Part shown: in pieces, positions 24,753 to 34,066 of the stretch
Position numbering within the stretch: the first letter of the stretch is position 1
Layout: the number at the start of each line of letters is the position of its first letter
Source of the DNA: Syntrophaceae bacterium
GTDB taxonomy: Bacteria; Desulfobacterota; Syntrophia; Syntrophales; UBA5619
Length of the DNA: 64,000 nt
Direction: 5' to 3'
Assembly (NCBI GenBank): GCA_003141195.1
Contig: PLLC01000079.1
Span: 13,475-77,474 of the forward strand
Program-made: the position numbers and the translations under genes
Notes under the pieces: model-generated
The model's input: the letters and a program-made list of their open reading frames with translations, nothing else
What the model was told of the DNA's origin: nothing
The model's database searches: none

Positions 24753-27700
24753 TTAGGATTGATATGATTTAATTTCGCTGTGATACTCCTGAATCGTCTT
24801 CACACGGCTTTCCCCCTTCAGCATCGCCTCGATCGCGTTGACCGCCGCCTGGGCGGCGGAGATGGTCGTGATCAGCGGCACGCTGTGGCGGACCGCCGTC
24901 GACCGGATGATGCCGGTATCCACCCGCGGTTTCTTGCCGCTGGAGGTGATAACGATCATGGCAACCTCCCGGTTCTTCATGAGATCGACGATGTTGGGCC
25001 TCCCCTCCGCCAGTTTGGGAAGGACCGTCACCGCCACGTCGTTGTTTTTGAGCACGGCGCCGGTCCCCGCCGTCGTCAGGATCTCAAAACCTAAATGTCC
25101 CAACTCTTTGGCGATGAAGATGATCTGCCTTTTGTCCTTGTTCGTCACGCTGACGAACACCTTCCCCGCTTTGGGCAGAAGCGTCCCCGCCGCGATCTGC
25201 GACTTGGCGAAGGCCCGGCCGAAGGCCGTATCGATCCCCATCACCTCCCCGGTCGATTTCATCTCCGGGCCGAGGATGGCGTCCACCCCCGCGAACCTGG
25301 CGAAGGGAAAGACCGACTCCTTGATCGCCACGTGGCGGACCTCGACCTGCTTTGTGAAGTTCAGCTCCTTGAGCGTCCGGCCGGCCATGACCTGCGTGGC
25401 GAGCTTCGCCAGGGGCACGCCGGTCGCCTTGCTCACGAAGGGGACCGTCCGCGACGCGCGGGGGTTCACCTCCAGGACATAGACCACATCGTTGCGGATC
25501 GCGTACTGGATGTTCATCAGCCCCTTGACCTGGAGCTCCCTCGCCAGGGCGTAGGTGTTCTCCGCGATGGTCTTCTGCAGCTTCGCATCCAGCGTGAAGG
25601 GAGGGATGACGGAGGCGCTGTCCCCCGAATGGATCCCCGCCTCCTCGATATGCTCCATGATCCCGCCGATGACCGTCGTCTCGCCGTCGGAGATGGCATC
25701 CACGTCGATCTCGATCGCATCCTCGAGGAACTTGTCGATCAGAATCGGGTGCTCCGGCGAGACCCGGATCGCCTTCTTCATGAACTCCTCCAGGGCCTCG
25801 TCGTCATAGACGATCTCCATCGCCCTCCCGCCCAGAACGTAGGAGGGCCGGACGATGACGGGATAGCTGATCCTTCCTGCCACCTTTCTCGCCTCCTCGA
25901 ACGAGCGGGCCGTCCCATTCTCCGGTTGGATGAGGTTCAGCTTCTTCAGGAGGGCCTGGAACCGCTTGCGGTCCTCCGCCCGGTCGATGCTGTCGGGCGT
26001 GGTGCCCCAGATGGGGACCCCCGCCTTCTCCAGGGGCACGGCGAGATTCAGCGGCGTCTGTCCGCCGAACTGGACGATCACCCCTTCGGGCTTCTCCCGC
26101 TCCACGATGTTGAGGAGATCCTCCCGGGTCAGGGGCTCGAAGTAGAGCTTGTCGGACGTGTCGTAGTCGGTGCTCACCGTCTCCGGGTTGGAGTTGACCA
26201 TGATGCTCTCGTAGCCCATCTCCTTGAGCGCGAGCGAGGCGTGGACGCAGCAGTAGTCGAACTCGATCCCCTGGCCGATCCGGTTGGGACCGCCGCCCAG
26301 GATCATCACCCTGGGCTTCGGGCTCCGGACGCTCTCCTCGACCTTTTCATAGGTGGAATAATAGTAGGGCTTCTCGGCGGTGAACTCGCCGGCGCAGGTG
26401 TCGACCAGTTTGAAGACCGGGGAAATCCCCCGTTTCTTTCTCATCCGCCGGATCAGGGCCTCGTCCGTGCCGAGGATCCGCGCCAGTTGAACGTCGGAGA
26501 AACCGTACTCCTTGGCCTGTTTCAGCAACCCCGCGGGGAAGGCGTCCATCCAGCCCTTCCGCTCCCCCTTTTCTCCGCGAAAGCGGCAGGCGGCGAGTTC
26601 CTGCTCCAGGTCGAAGAGCTCCTTCATGTTGGCCAGAAACCAGCGGTCGATCCGCGTGAGCTCGAAGATCTCGTCGATCGTCATCCCTTTCTGGAAGGCG
26701 TAGCGGATATAGAAGAAGCGCTCCGCGTTCGGGATGAGCAGCTTCTCCCGGATCTTCTCCCGTTCGGGAAGGGGGTTCACATCCTTCCCGTCGGCGCCGA
26801 ACCCGAAGCGCCCCGTCTCCAGGGAGCGGAGCCCCTTCTGGAACGCCTCCTTGAAGGTCCGTCCGATCGACATCGCCTCGCCCACGGCCTTCATCGAGGT
26901 GTTGAGCGTCGGGTCGGCCGTCGGAAACTTCTCGAAGGTGAAGCGGGCCACCTTGAAAACGCAGTAGTCGATCGTCGGTTCGTAGAGGGCCGAGGTCTTT
27001 CCGGTGATATCATTTTTCACCTCGTCGAGGGTGAATCCCACGGCCAGCTTCGTCGCCACGCGGGCGATGGGGAAACCGGTCGCCTTGGAGGCGAGGGCCG
27101 AACTCCGCGAGAGGCGCGGGTTGACCTCGATGATGACCACCTCGCCATTGTCCGGGTTCACGGCGAACTGGATGTTCACCCCGCCCCCGGTCACGTCGAT
27201 CTTCCGGATGACCTTCCGGCAGAGGGCCGTCAAATGGCTGTATTCCCGGGCCGTCAGGGTCTGGGCCGGCGCTACGACGGCGCTGTCCCCCGTGTGGACC
27301 CCCATTGCATCGACGTTCTCCATCGAGGTGATGATGATCACGTTGTCCGCGCAGTCCCGCATCACCTCGAACTCGATCTCCTTCCAGCCGAGGACGGACC
27401 GCTCGACAAGGACCTGGCCGACCGGGCTGTACTCGATGGCCTTTCCCAGGGATTCCCGGAGTTCTTCCTTGTTGTAGGCGATGGCGCCGCCCGTCCCGCC
27501 GAGGGTGAAGGCCGGCCGGAGGATCAGGGGGAACCCGATGGAAAGGCCGATGGCCATCCCCTCCTCGACGGTGATGGCGATCCCGCTCTCGGGAACGCCG
27601 ATCCCGATCTCCTGCATGGCCGTCTTGAAGAGTCCCCGGTCCTCCGCACGGGAGATCGCCTCCGCAGAGGCGCCCAGGACCTCCACCCCGTACTTTTCAA

Positions 27701-28022
27701 AAACACCGGCTCTGGCGAGGAAGACCGCCGTGTTGAGACCGGTCTGGCCGCCCAGGGTGGGCAGGATGGCGTCCGGCCGCTCCCGGGCGATGATCTTCTC
27801 CACGAACTCCGGCGTGATCGGCTCGATATAGGTTCGGTCCGCCATGCCCGGATCGGTCATGATCGTCGCCGGGTTCGAGTTGATGAGGATGACGAAGTAC
27901 CCTTCTTCCTTGAGGGCCTTGCACGCCTGGGATCCGGAATAGTCGAACTCGCAGGCCTGGCCGATGATGATCGGACCCGAACCCACAATCAGTATCTTCT
28001 TCAAATCTTCTCGCTTCGGCAT
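24753..28022 (-). CDS. carB: Carbamoyl-phosphate synthase large chain
   Basis: The 1,089-residue synthetase makes carbamoyl phosphate from bicarbonate, ammonia and two ATP for pyrimidine and arginine synthesis. It shows two homologous ATP-grasp halves: the first with [19 protein letters not shown] at the N-terminus, the second with [19 protein letters not shown] near residue 570. The metal-site segments [20 protein letters not shown] and [20 protein letters not shown] are both present. The C-terminal MGS-like regulatory domain ([11 protein letters not shown] onward) is complete. Every synthetase feature I could check is intact. This matters because the partner CarA upstream has lost its glutaminase residues: the large chain alone can use free ammonia. 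Confidence 0.97.
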   Translation of the reverse strand: MPKREDLKKILIVGSGPIIIGQACEFDYSGSQACKALKEEGYFVILINSNPATIMTDPGMADRTYIEPITPEFVEKIIARERPDAILPTLGGQTGLNTAVFLARAGVFEKYGVEVLGASAEAISRAEDRGLFKTAMQEIGIGVPESGIAITVEEGMAIGLSIGFPLILRPAFTLGGTGGAIAYNKEELRESLGKAIEYSPVGQVLVERSVLGWKEIEFEVMRDCADNVIIITSMENVDAMGVHTGDSAVVAPAQTLTAREYSHLTALCRKVIRKIDVTGGGVNIQFAVNPDNGEVVIIEVNPRLSRSSALASKATGFPIARVATKLAVGFTLDEVKNDITGKTSALYEPTIDYCVFKVARFTFEKFPTADPTLNTSMKAVGEAMSIGRTFKEAFQKGLRSLETGRFGFGADGKDVNPLPEREKIREKLLIPNAERFFYIRYAFQKGMTIDEIFELTRIDRWFLANMKELFDLEQELAACRFRGEKGERKGWMDAFPAGLLKQAKEYGFSDVQLARILGTDEALIRRMRKKRGISPVFKLVDTCAGEFTAEKPYYYSTYEKVEESVRSPKPRVMILGGGPNRIGQGIEFDYCCVHASLALKEMGYESIMVNSNPETVSTDYDTSDKLYFEPLTREDLLNIVEREKPEGVIVQFGGQTPLNLAVPLEKAGVPIWGTTPDSIDRAEDRKRFQALLKKLNLIQPENGTARSFEEARKVAGRISYPVIVRPSYVLGGRAMEIVYDDEALEEFMKKAIRVSPEHPILIDKFLEDAIEIDVDAISDGETTVIGGIMEHIEEAGIHSGDSASVIPPFTLDAKLQKTIAENTYALARELQVKGLMNIQYAIRNDVVYVLEVNPRASRTVPFVSKATGVPLAKLATQVMAGRTLKELNFTKQVEVRHVAIKESVFPFARFAGVDAILGPEMKSTGEVMGIDTAFGRAFAKSQIAAGTLLPKAGKVFVSVTNKDKRQIIFIAKELGHLGFEILTTAGTGAVLKNNDVAVTVLPKLAEGRPNIVDLMKNREVAMIVITSSGKKPRVDTGIIRSTAVRHSVPLITTISAAQAAVNAIEAMLKGESRVKTIQEYHSEIKSYQS

Positions 28023-28072
28023 GATTTCGTTCCCGTCCTGTTGAGGAAATATTTACGTCATTCCGTAAACGG

Positions 28073-29200
28073 CTACGCCCCGGCCTTCCGGCGCCGTTCC
28101 ATCCGGCGGATGAACTCCGCAAACGGCGCGCCCGGCGCTCCGTCATCCGTAAACAGGGGGATGAACTGCACCCCGGTCGCCTCCAGCCCCTCCGCCGCGA
28201 TCCCTTCGACACTGCCGTCGTTCAGGTTCACGTGCGAAACGCGAAAATCCGTCCCCGCAAGCGATCCGGCATCGATCACGAGGCGGTGGTTCTGGCTCGT
28301 GATCGCATCCCGGCCGGTTGCCGCCTCCCGGACCGGATAGTTGACGCCGTGGTGACCGGTTTTCAGCGCCCCGATCCGGCCGCCACCCGCCAGGGCGAGA
28401 AGCTGGCAGCCCAGCGCCACACCGATCATGGGCAACTTCCCGAGGGCCTTCCGGATCTGCGCGGCCGTCTCCGCCAGATCCCGCGGATCCCCTGGACCAT
28501 TGGAGATCAGGACACCTTCCGGTCTCAGGGCGCCGATCTCCTCCCAGGAGACCATGAAGGGCGCGCGGACCACCTGACAGCCGCCCGCTTCGAGCTGCGC
28601 GATGCAGCTCCGCCGGATGCCAAGATCCCAGACGACGACGCGATACCGCCCATCCTCCGTGAATCCAGAAACGGGGACATGATGCCGCATCGTGTCCCCG
28701 CTGACCGCGCCGCGGATCAGTTCCGGCGCCAAAGGGACTTTGCTTGCGCCCTTCAGGGTATAGGCCCGGACCTTACTTAGGAGTTCCGCGACCGGCAACG
28801 CGGCCGGGGCAATCACACCCCGCATTTCGCCGCGATCCCGCAGCCGGAGGGCAAGGGTCCGCGTATCCACCCCGTCCATCCCCACGACGCCCCGCTCCTT
28901 CATCCAATCACTTAGAGAACCTTCCGCGCGCCAGTTGCTGACGATCCGGCTCCGCTCTCGGACCAGGAGTGCCGATGCCTGTGCGCGGTCGGACTCCCCG
29001 TCCTCCGCGTTGACGCCGTAATTTCCGATCAGGGGATAGGTCATGTTCACCAGCATCCCGCGATTGTCGGGATCGGTCAACGTTTCCTGATACCCGACGA
29101 CGCCGTAATCGTTGTGGACCCAGCCGCAGACCTCCGCTTCCGCCCCGAACGACTCCCCTGAAAAAGAACTCCCATCCTCCAGTACCAGCATCATTTTCAT
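28073..29200 (-). CDS. carA: Carbamoyl-phosphate synthase small chain with ablated glutaminase site
   Basis: The 375-residue protein has the normal CarA layout: an N-terminal domain (LVLEDGSSFSGESFGA, GYQETLTDPD) and a class I glutamine amidotransferase domain with ISNGPGDP (about 233-240), the KTGHHGVNYPV loop and SQNH (302-305). The catalytic residues are gone. The nucleophile-elbow motif normally reads G-x-C-x-G-x-Q but here is GVALGCQ (260-266), Ala262 replacing Cys. The His and Glu of the terminal HPE motif are Ile347 and Leu349 (VQFIPLF). I checked both places on the DNA. A Cys does occur at 265, three residues on. It should not hydrolyse glutamine in the classical way; vertebrate CPS1 is a known ammonia-dependent parallel. 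It lies 50 bases upstream of carB. The start is taken at ATG 29200. Confidence 0.9.
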   Translation of the reverse strand: MKMMLVLEDGSSFSGESFGAEAEVCGWVHNDYGVVGYQETLTDPDNRGMLVNMTYPLIGNYGVNAEDGESDRAQASALLVRERSRIVSNWRAEGSLSDWMKERGVVGMDGVDTRTLALRLRDRGEMRGVIAPAALPVAELLSKVRAYTLKGASKVPLAPELIRGAVSGDTMRHHVPVSGFTEDGRYRVVVWDLGIRRSCIAQLEAGGCQVVRAPFMVSWEEIGALRPEGVLISNGPGDPRDLAETAAQIRKALGKLPMIGVALGCQLLALAGGGRIGALKTGHHGVNYPVREAATGRDAITSQNHRLVIDAGSLAGTDFRVSHVNLNDGSVEGIAAEGLEATGVQFIPLFTDDGAPGAPFAEFIRRMERRRKAGA

Positions 29201-29315
29201 AAGCCGACCCATCTCCGATAAAAAACCGGCGCAAAAAAAGGGCAGTACGGCGCCTCACTGATGGTTGCGTGCCGTAAACTACCCTGGATTGTTGCCTATA
29301 TGTGGACCACGCTCC

Positions 29316-30380
29316 TTACTTTGCTATAATGTCCTGCAACACCTCTATAAACCTGCCGTTTTCTTCGCGGGTTCCCACCGTGACGCGCATGAAATTTCTC
29401 ATCGTCCCGGGGGTGTTGAAGTTCTTGATCAGGATACCCCACTCCATCAGTTTCGTGTATACGCGATCCGCATCAAAATCGCAATGAAAAAAAATAAAAT
29501 TTGCATCCGTCGGCCGGGGATGAATTCCCGGAATCGTTTTCATCGCCGCGAAGAGCTCGCCGCGCCAGCGGCGGATCTCCTCCGCCTGCTTCAGAAAGGT
29601 CCCCTCGTGGTCGAGATAGAATCCGGCGGCCGCCTGCGACATGGCGTTCAGGTTGTAGGGAAGTCGCACCTTGTCGAGCTCGTGAATCAGCGCCGAGGGG
29701 CCGATGAGGAGGCCGATCCGCATCGCGGCGAACCCCACCTTGGAGAGGGTCCGGAGGATGACCAGGTTTTCATGCCCGCCGAGGAGCGGCAGGAAGGTCT
29801 GCCCGGAAAAATGAAAATAGGCCTCATCGACGACCACGATTCCCGGAGATTCCCGGAGGATCGCCTCGATCCGGTCGCGGCGGAAACAGTTACCCGTCGG
29901 GTTGTTGGGCCAGGCGAGAAAGGTCACGGCGGGGGGATGCGCCGCGATCCGCTCCCGCATGGCCGCGAGATCGAGATCGAACTCCCCGTCGAGCGGAATC
30001 GCCGCGACCTTCAAGCCGGCGTTCCGGGCTGCGATCCGGTACATGGCAAAGGTGGGAATCGGGATCATGACCTCCGCCCCGGGCCGGGCGACGGCCGTGC
30101 AGAGAATCTGGATCAGTTCGTCCGACCCGTTGCCGAGGGCGACCTGATCCCCCCCGACACCGAAGACCTTCGCGAAGCGGGCGACCAGCGTGGGGGAACC
30201 GGCCTCGGGATAACGGTTCAGGGAAACGGAGGCGAGCCGGGCCGCGAACCGCTCCCGGAGAGGTCCGGGAATCGCCAGCGGATTCTCGTTGGCATCCAGC
30301 TTGACCGGGCAGGCGGCATTCTCCACCGCATAGGCCTTCTGGGCGAGGAGCTCCTCTTTGATCAAAGACCGGATATCCAT
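29316..30380 (-). CDS. hisC: Histidinol-phosphate aminotransferase
   Basis: The 354-residue class II PLP aminotransferase catalyses step 7 of histidine synthesis. It has KLDANENPL (substrate arm), LGNGSDELI, AWPNNPTGN (the Asn contacting PLP), VVDEAYFHFSG and the PLP lysine in RTLSKVGFAAMRIG. Close relatives can act on aromatic 2-oxoacids. Its start overlaps the lipM-like gene by 19 bp, so the two are translated together although no pathway link is evident. Confidence 0.9.
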   Translation of the reverse strand: MDIRSLIKEELLAQKAYAVENAACPVKLDANENPLAIPGPLRERFAARLASVSLNRYPEAGSPTLVARFAKVFGVGGDQVALGNGSDELIQILCTAVARPGAEVMIPIPTFAMYRIAARNAGLKVAAIPLDGEFDLDLAAMRERIAAHPPAVTFLAWPNNPTGNCFRRDRIEAILRESPGIVVVDEAYFHFSGQTFLPLLGGHENLVILRTLSKVGFAAMRIGLLIGPSALIHELDKVRLPYNLNAMSQAAAGFYLDHEGTFLKQAEEIRRWRGELFAAMKTIPGIHPRPTDANFIFFHCDFDADRVYTKLMEWGILIKNFNTPGTMRNFMRVTVGTREENGRFIEVLQDIIAK

Positions 30381-31201
30381 TCGCTTTTTCTCCCTTCCCT
30401 GTTCCAGCCCTCGCTGCCGTATTTCTTCATCATCAGTTCGTTCCTGAGCTCCTCCTCCTCCGGCGTCAATGGCCCTTCCCGGAGCCGGATGCCCAACACC
30501 TGTTCGAATCCCTCCCGGAGAACACGGCAGAGGATTTCCTCGTCGACCGCCGGCCCCGCCTGCTCCCGGATGGAGGTAACCGCATTCCGCAGGAGATCGG
30601 CATCTCTTTCCCCATCCCGGTGGGGCAGCATGACGGCGCAGGTCCGGAGGGGATCAAACGCCAGGAGCAGCGACCCGTGCTGCAGGAAGACGCCGTGGGA
30701 CCGCATCTGCGCGGATCCGCAGATTTTCCGTCCGCCGACGAGGAGCTCGTAGCGGGAAGGGGAGGAAAAGCAAGAGGAACGGAGCGTCCCGTCCGGCGCC
30801 CGCCTTCCGTCCGCCTCCATCTCCGCCCGGATGCCGACTTCGGCCAGTCCTTTCGCAATACAACCGCTGATCACGCGATAGGTTTTCAGGATATCCGGAG
30901 GGAAGAGGGGCGAATCCCCGCCGGCGATCACGGCATAAGTCAGTTCCTGTTCATGCAGGACGGCCTTCCCGCCCGTCGGACGCCGGACGATATCCACGCC
31001 GAACTTCCGGCAGGCCTCACCGTCGACCTCTTTTTCATAATCCTGAAAGCAGCCGATGGAGAGGGCAGGAACCCGCCAGCCGTAGAAACGAAGCGTCGGG
31101 GGGGCCTTTTTGCGGATGCTCGCCCGGAAGACGGCCTCATCGACGGCCATGTTCTCCACGGCGCCGGCCTTTTGGAAAGGAAGAATCCTCCATACCTCCA
31201 C
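30362..31201 (-). CDS. lipM: LipM-type octanoyltransferase (BPL/LplA family)
   Basis: The 279-residue cytoplasmic protein belongs to the biotin/lipoate ligase fold. RRPTGGKAVLH (73-83) binds the acyl chain, and RKICGSAQMR...LQHGSLL carries the conserved lysine (about 159). A Cys at about 144 in SCFSSPSRYEL sits where Bacillus LipM has its acyl-enzyme Cys, and the length equals LipM. LipM moves octanoyl from acyl carrier protein onto GcvH. The next gene upstream on the same strand, 6 bases away, is gcvH, which supports this over a lipoate ligase. No lipA is in the window. Confidence 0.72.
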   Translation of the reverse strand: MEVWRILPFQKAGAVENMAVDEAVFRASIRKKAPPTLRFYGWRVPALSIGCFQDYEKEVDGEACRKFGVDIVRRPTGGKAVLHEQELTYAVIAGGDSPLFPPDILKTYRVISGCIAKGLAEVGIRAEMEADGRRAPDGTLRSSCFSSPSRYELLVGGRKICGSAQMRSHGVFLQHGSLLLAFDPLRTCAVMLPHRDGERDADLLRNAVTSIREQAGPAVDEEILCRVLREGFEQVLGIRLREGPLTPEEEELRNELMMKKYGSEGWNREGRKSEWISGL

Positions 31202-31207
31202 GGCGGG

Positions 31208-31606
31208 TCAATCGACCTCCGCTTCCTGAATCAAGAACTCGTGATAACCTCTCGCATTCAGGAGGTCATCCAACTCTGTCGGATCCTCCAGATCCACGAT
31301 GATCATCCACCCGGTTTCATTGGGATCGCTGTTGATGACCCCGATCTCATCCGTAATGTCCTCGTTGACGCTGATGACCACCCCGCTGATCGGCGAGATG
31401 AGCTCGATCGCCGCCTTCGCTGATTCGATGGTGCCGAACGGCTCATCCCGTTCCACATAGGAATCGGCCCCGGGAAGATCCAGCGAAAGGATCTCTCCTA
31501 ATTTCTCCTGGGCATGGTCCGTGATCCCGATGGTGGCCAGATCCCCCTCCACCCGCACCCAGACATGCTCCCGACTGTACAGAAGATCATCCGGAATTGA
31601 TTTCAT
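31208..31606 (-). CDS. gcvH: Glycine cleavage system H protein
   Basis: The 132-residue lipoyl carrier has the standard hairpin ESAKAAIELISP with the lipoylated lysine at about residue 64, plus the N-terminal SREHVWVRVEG and ITDHAQEKLG. H protein shuttles aminomethyl groups among the P, T and L proteins, and in some bacteria is also the relay for lipoate assembly. None of gcvP, gcvT or lpd is nearby, while a LipM-type transferase is directly downstream, so the lipoyl-relay role seems at least as likely as glycine cleavage. Confidence 0.93.
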   Translation of the reverse strand: MKSIPDDLLYSREHVWVRVEGDLATIGITDHAQEKLGEILSLDLPGADSYVERDEPFGTIESAKAAIELISPISGVVISVNEDITDEIGVINSDPNETGWMIIVDLEDPTELDDLLNARGYHEFLIQEAEVD

Positions 31607-31644
31607 ATCATGGCATCCTGTTCTTGAGAATTTTCGCCTGCACC

Positions 31645-32724
31645 CTATATCATTGTAAGGTCCTTGGAGGTCCGCGTCAAGATTTCGCAGCCCTCTTCCG
31701 TCACGAGAACCGTATCCTCGATCCGGATCCCCCAGACGCCGGGTAGATAGACCCCCGGCTCGACGGTGACCACCATGCCGGCCCGGAGAATCTCCTCCCT
31801 GCCTGCGGCCAAACGCGGCGCCTCATGGACATCCAGCCCCACGCCATGGCCGGCGCCGTGAGAGAACAAAACCCCCAGCCCCGCCTCGACCAGACACAAC
31901 CGGGCGATGCGGTCGATCTCCGCGCAGGAAACGCCCGCCCGGATCGCCCGGATCGCCCGGTCATGGGCCTCCAGTACGAGCCGGTAAACCTCCCGTTGAC
32001 GTTCCGAGGCGCGCCCCACAATAAACGTACAGGTCTCATCCGAATGGTACCCGTCGCAGACCGCGCCATAGTCAATCAGCACGCAATCCCCATCCGCGAT
32101 CGCACGGCGCCCCGGCGTCGCATGGGGAAGGGCCGAATTGGCCCCCGCCGCGACGATCGTCTCAAAGGAAACCTGTTCCGCCCCGTCGCGGCGCATCCGG
32201 TATTCCAGTTCGAGGGCGATCTCCTTCTCCCGGACGCCCGGCCGGATCATCTCCCGGACCGCAGCGAGGGCCTCCCCGGCGATCCGCGCCGCCTCCCGGA
32301 TCCGGTCGATCTCCGACTCATCCTTGACGGCCCGGAGGAATTCGAAATCCTTGGGAAGAGGCCGAAGCGTCGCCTCCGGAAGCCTCTCCTGCAGTTTGAA
32401 GTATTCCTCCACAGTGAAAGCCGGGGACTCGAAACCAATCTCTCCGATCGCGCGCTCACGGACCACCGCTGCAATCCCGTCGACCCGATTGCGAAATTCA
32501 AAGACCTCCACACCACGGGCTTCGGCCCGCGCCTGGGTCACATACCGCCCGTCCACGAGGAGCTTCAGCCAGTCCGGACCGGCCATCAGCGCCCCGTCGC
32601 CGCCGGTGAAACCGGTCAGATAGCGGATATTCTTTTCACTTAGAATGAGCAGGGCGTCCGTTTCCGGAAATCCCGAATGCAGACGGCCCACCCGATCCGC
32701 GCAGGGTAAAGGATCATGCCGCAT
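31645..32724 (-). CDS. pepP: Xaa-Pro aminopeptidase (M24 family)
   Basis: The 359-residue cytoplasmic metallopeptidase removes N-terminal residues before proline. An N-terminal creatinase-like domain (ALLILSEKNIRYLTGFTG) precedes the pita-bread catalytic domain with all five metal ligands: Asp in VLIDYGAV, Asp in HSDETCTF, His in SHGAGHGVGLDVHE, Glu in TVEPGVYL and Glu in GIRIEDTVLV. I chose the ATG at 32724, which overlaps the preceding TPR gene by 11 bp; the longer frame is not supported. Function is well defined by motifs. Confidence 0.9.
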   Translation of the reverse strand: MRHDPLPCADRVGRLHSGFPETDALLILSEKNIRYLTGFTGGDGALMAGPDWLKLLVDGRYVTQARAEARGVEVFEFRNRVDGIAAVVRERAIGEIGFESPAFTVEEYFKLQERLPEATLRPLPKDFEFLRAVKDESEIDRIREAARIAGEALAAVREMIRPGVREKEIALELEYRMRRDGAEQVSFETIVAAGANSALPHATPGRRAIADGDCVLIDYGAVCDGYHSDETCTFIVGRASERQREVYRLVLEAHDRAIRAIRAGVSCAEIDRIARLCLVEAGLGVLFSHGAGHGVGLDVHEAPRLAAGREEILRAGMVVTVEPGVYLPGVWGIRIEDTVLVTEEGCEILTRTSKDLTMI

Positions 32725-33400
32725 GGCCGCGCACCCTGCCGATATTGTCCAGCCAGCGGGAAAGCTCGGCGATGACCCCCGCATACCGCTGCACGGACGC
32801 CTTCCCAAGAATCCGGTCGCGGACTTCCTGAAGTAGTCCGGCCGCCTGCTCGTTTTGCGGCTCCTGCCCGACAATCTTCTCCAGGACCTCCTCGGCCGGC
32901 CGGAGATGACCCTGCCGGATATAGAGTTCGGCGAGGGTCACCGTCTGGAAGTCGGGGGGAATCCCGGCGTCCCCTTCCGTTTCCCCTTCCGTATTTGTTC
33001 CGTGAAGTTCTTCGATGCCCTTGAGCCTCTCCGACATATCCCGAGCCAGGGGCGCACCGGGATTGAGGACCTTGAATTTTCCGTAATAATCCTCCGCGGC
33101 TTCCCGCATCCCCTTTTTCATGCAGATGTCGCCCATACAGACATAGATCTGAGAGAGGCTCGCGATGATTTCCTCCATTTCCTGGAGCATGTCCCTGGCC
33201 TCGTCGATCCTCCCCTGCCGGAGCCAGACACGGCAGATCACGATGCGGGCGTCCAGATCCCCCGGGGTCCGTTTCAGCCTCGCCTGGGCCAGGCTCAAGA
33301 CCGTTTCGTCATCTTTCTGATCGAGGTACGTCTCCGCCTGGAGCAGAAACAACTTCCGCTCCTGCTCGAGCCCTTTAGGGTAGAGTTCCTGGTCATCCAT
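32714..33400 (-). CDS. Tetratricopeptide-repeat protein of unknown function
   Basis: The 228-residue acidic, helical protein has TPR-like repeats (VLSLAQARLKRTPGDLDARIVICRVWLRQGRIDEA split over two helices; a later LYIRQGHLRPAEEVL). There is no signal peptide or membrane segment, so it is cytoplasmic, probably a protein-interaction scaffold. Its end overlaps pepP. No partner can be named. Confidence 0.7.
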   Translation of the reverse strand: MDDQELYPKGLEQERKLFLLQAETYLDQKDDETVLSLAQARLKRTPGDLDARIVICRVWLRQGRIDEARDMLQEMEEIIASLSQIYVCMGDICMKKGMREAAEDYYGKFKVLNPGAPLARDMSERLKGIEELHGTNTEGETEGDAGIPPDFQTVTLAELYIRQGHLRPAEEVLEKIVGQEPQNEQAAGLLQEVRDRILGKASVQRYAGVIAELSRWLDNIGRVRGHAA

Positions 33401-33431
33401 AGATCATCTTCTATTCAATATTTCCAGTATG

Positions 33432-33623
33432 TTAGCGAATCACGGCCGAATTTGGATTGAACGCTAACACAGCCCTCAAGAGCGTGTCAAGAGCGAAAAA
33501 TCCCCTACACCTTCGGCGGTGACATTTTGTGATGTTGAGGATGGCTCGGATGATCAACGGATCTTCGAGCAAACGGATGATTTCCGTGATTCCCCGACAT
33601 TTCGGACAGATCCGGGAATCCAC
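33432..33623 (-). pseudogene. Possible C-terminal fragment of a transposase
   Basis: The frame contains CPKCRGITEIIRLLEDP and IIRAIL. This resembles the zinc-ribbon tail (CPKCGGxMRIIAFIEDP...IxxIL) common at the end of IS91-like and related transposases, but lacks the second CxxC and the rest of the enzyme. It is probably a relic; the match is from memory of the family pattern. Confidence 0.35.
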
Positions 33624-33637
33624 TTCGTTACGGATAG

Positions 33638-33663
33638 CTCCCTCCCCCGGACGGGGGAGGGAG
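33638..33663. other. Perfect 12-bp hairpin
   Basis: CTCCCTCCCCCG at 33638-33649 pairs exactly with CGGGGGAGGGAG at 33652-33663. No T-run follows on either strand. It lies in the 660-base gap between the TPR gene and the Ig-like lipoprotein gene. Confidence 0.6.
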
Positions 33664-33682
33664 AACCGTCTCTTCGAACTTA

Positions 33683-33803
33683 TTACTCCGGCAAGTAAAC
33701 ATGTATAAGATTGTCATGCCGGACTTGATCCGGCATCCAGTCCCGTTCTGGATTCCCGCTTTCGCGGGAATGACGACTTTGAAATATATTGTTGCCTGAG
33801 TAA
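33683..33803. repeat. Palindromic GTCATGCCGG / CGGGAATGAC repeat in a third outer frame
   Basis: The core at 33713-33774 (GTCATGCCGGACTTGATCC...TTTCGCGGGAATGAC) matches those at 3903-3971 and 6832-6901. It is framed by TTACTCCGGCAA (33683-33694) and TTGCCTGAGTAA (33792-33803), inverted with one mismatch. Each core in the window therefore sits in a different pair of outer ends. Confidence 0.7.
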
Positions 33804-33990
33804 AAATGCCCACATGTCATTCTCATCGCGTTGGAATGGCGATCGAGACCGCCGCAGGTTCTGTGCCCGTATGGGCGAGGGAGGGGTAAACAAAAATGCG
33901 CGCAGGGACCCCCGGCAGTCCGTCCGGCAGGTTCATCGCCCAGGCGGGAGAGGGGAAAAGAGCCGTCTGCAGAAATCTTCCGAAATCGGT

Positions 33991-34030
33991 CCGTCGGGTT
34001 CCCCGCCCGGATGGGCGGGGAACCCGACGG
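33991..34030. terminator. Perfect 18-bp stem hairpin downstream of the Ig-like gene
   Basis: CCGTCGGGTTCCCCGCCC at 33991-34008 pairs without mismatch with 34013-34030 around a GGAT loop. It begins 36 bases after the stop of the minus-strand lipoprotein gene. There is no T-run, so it may act with Rho or as an mRNA 3'-end stabiliser rather than as a classical terminator. Confidence 0.55.
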
Positions 34031-34066
34031 TAGCCGTTGAAATGATCGCCTCTTTGATTGTAACCG

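Noticed and set aside
25095-28340. 1,081-codon open frame on the plus strand
   Set aside because: It is antisense to carB and carA, its product has no recognisable domain, and high GC with codon bias in the real genes easily keeps this frame open.
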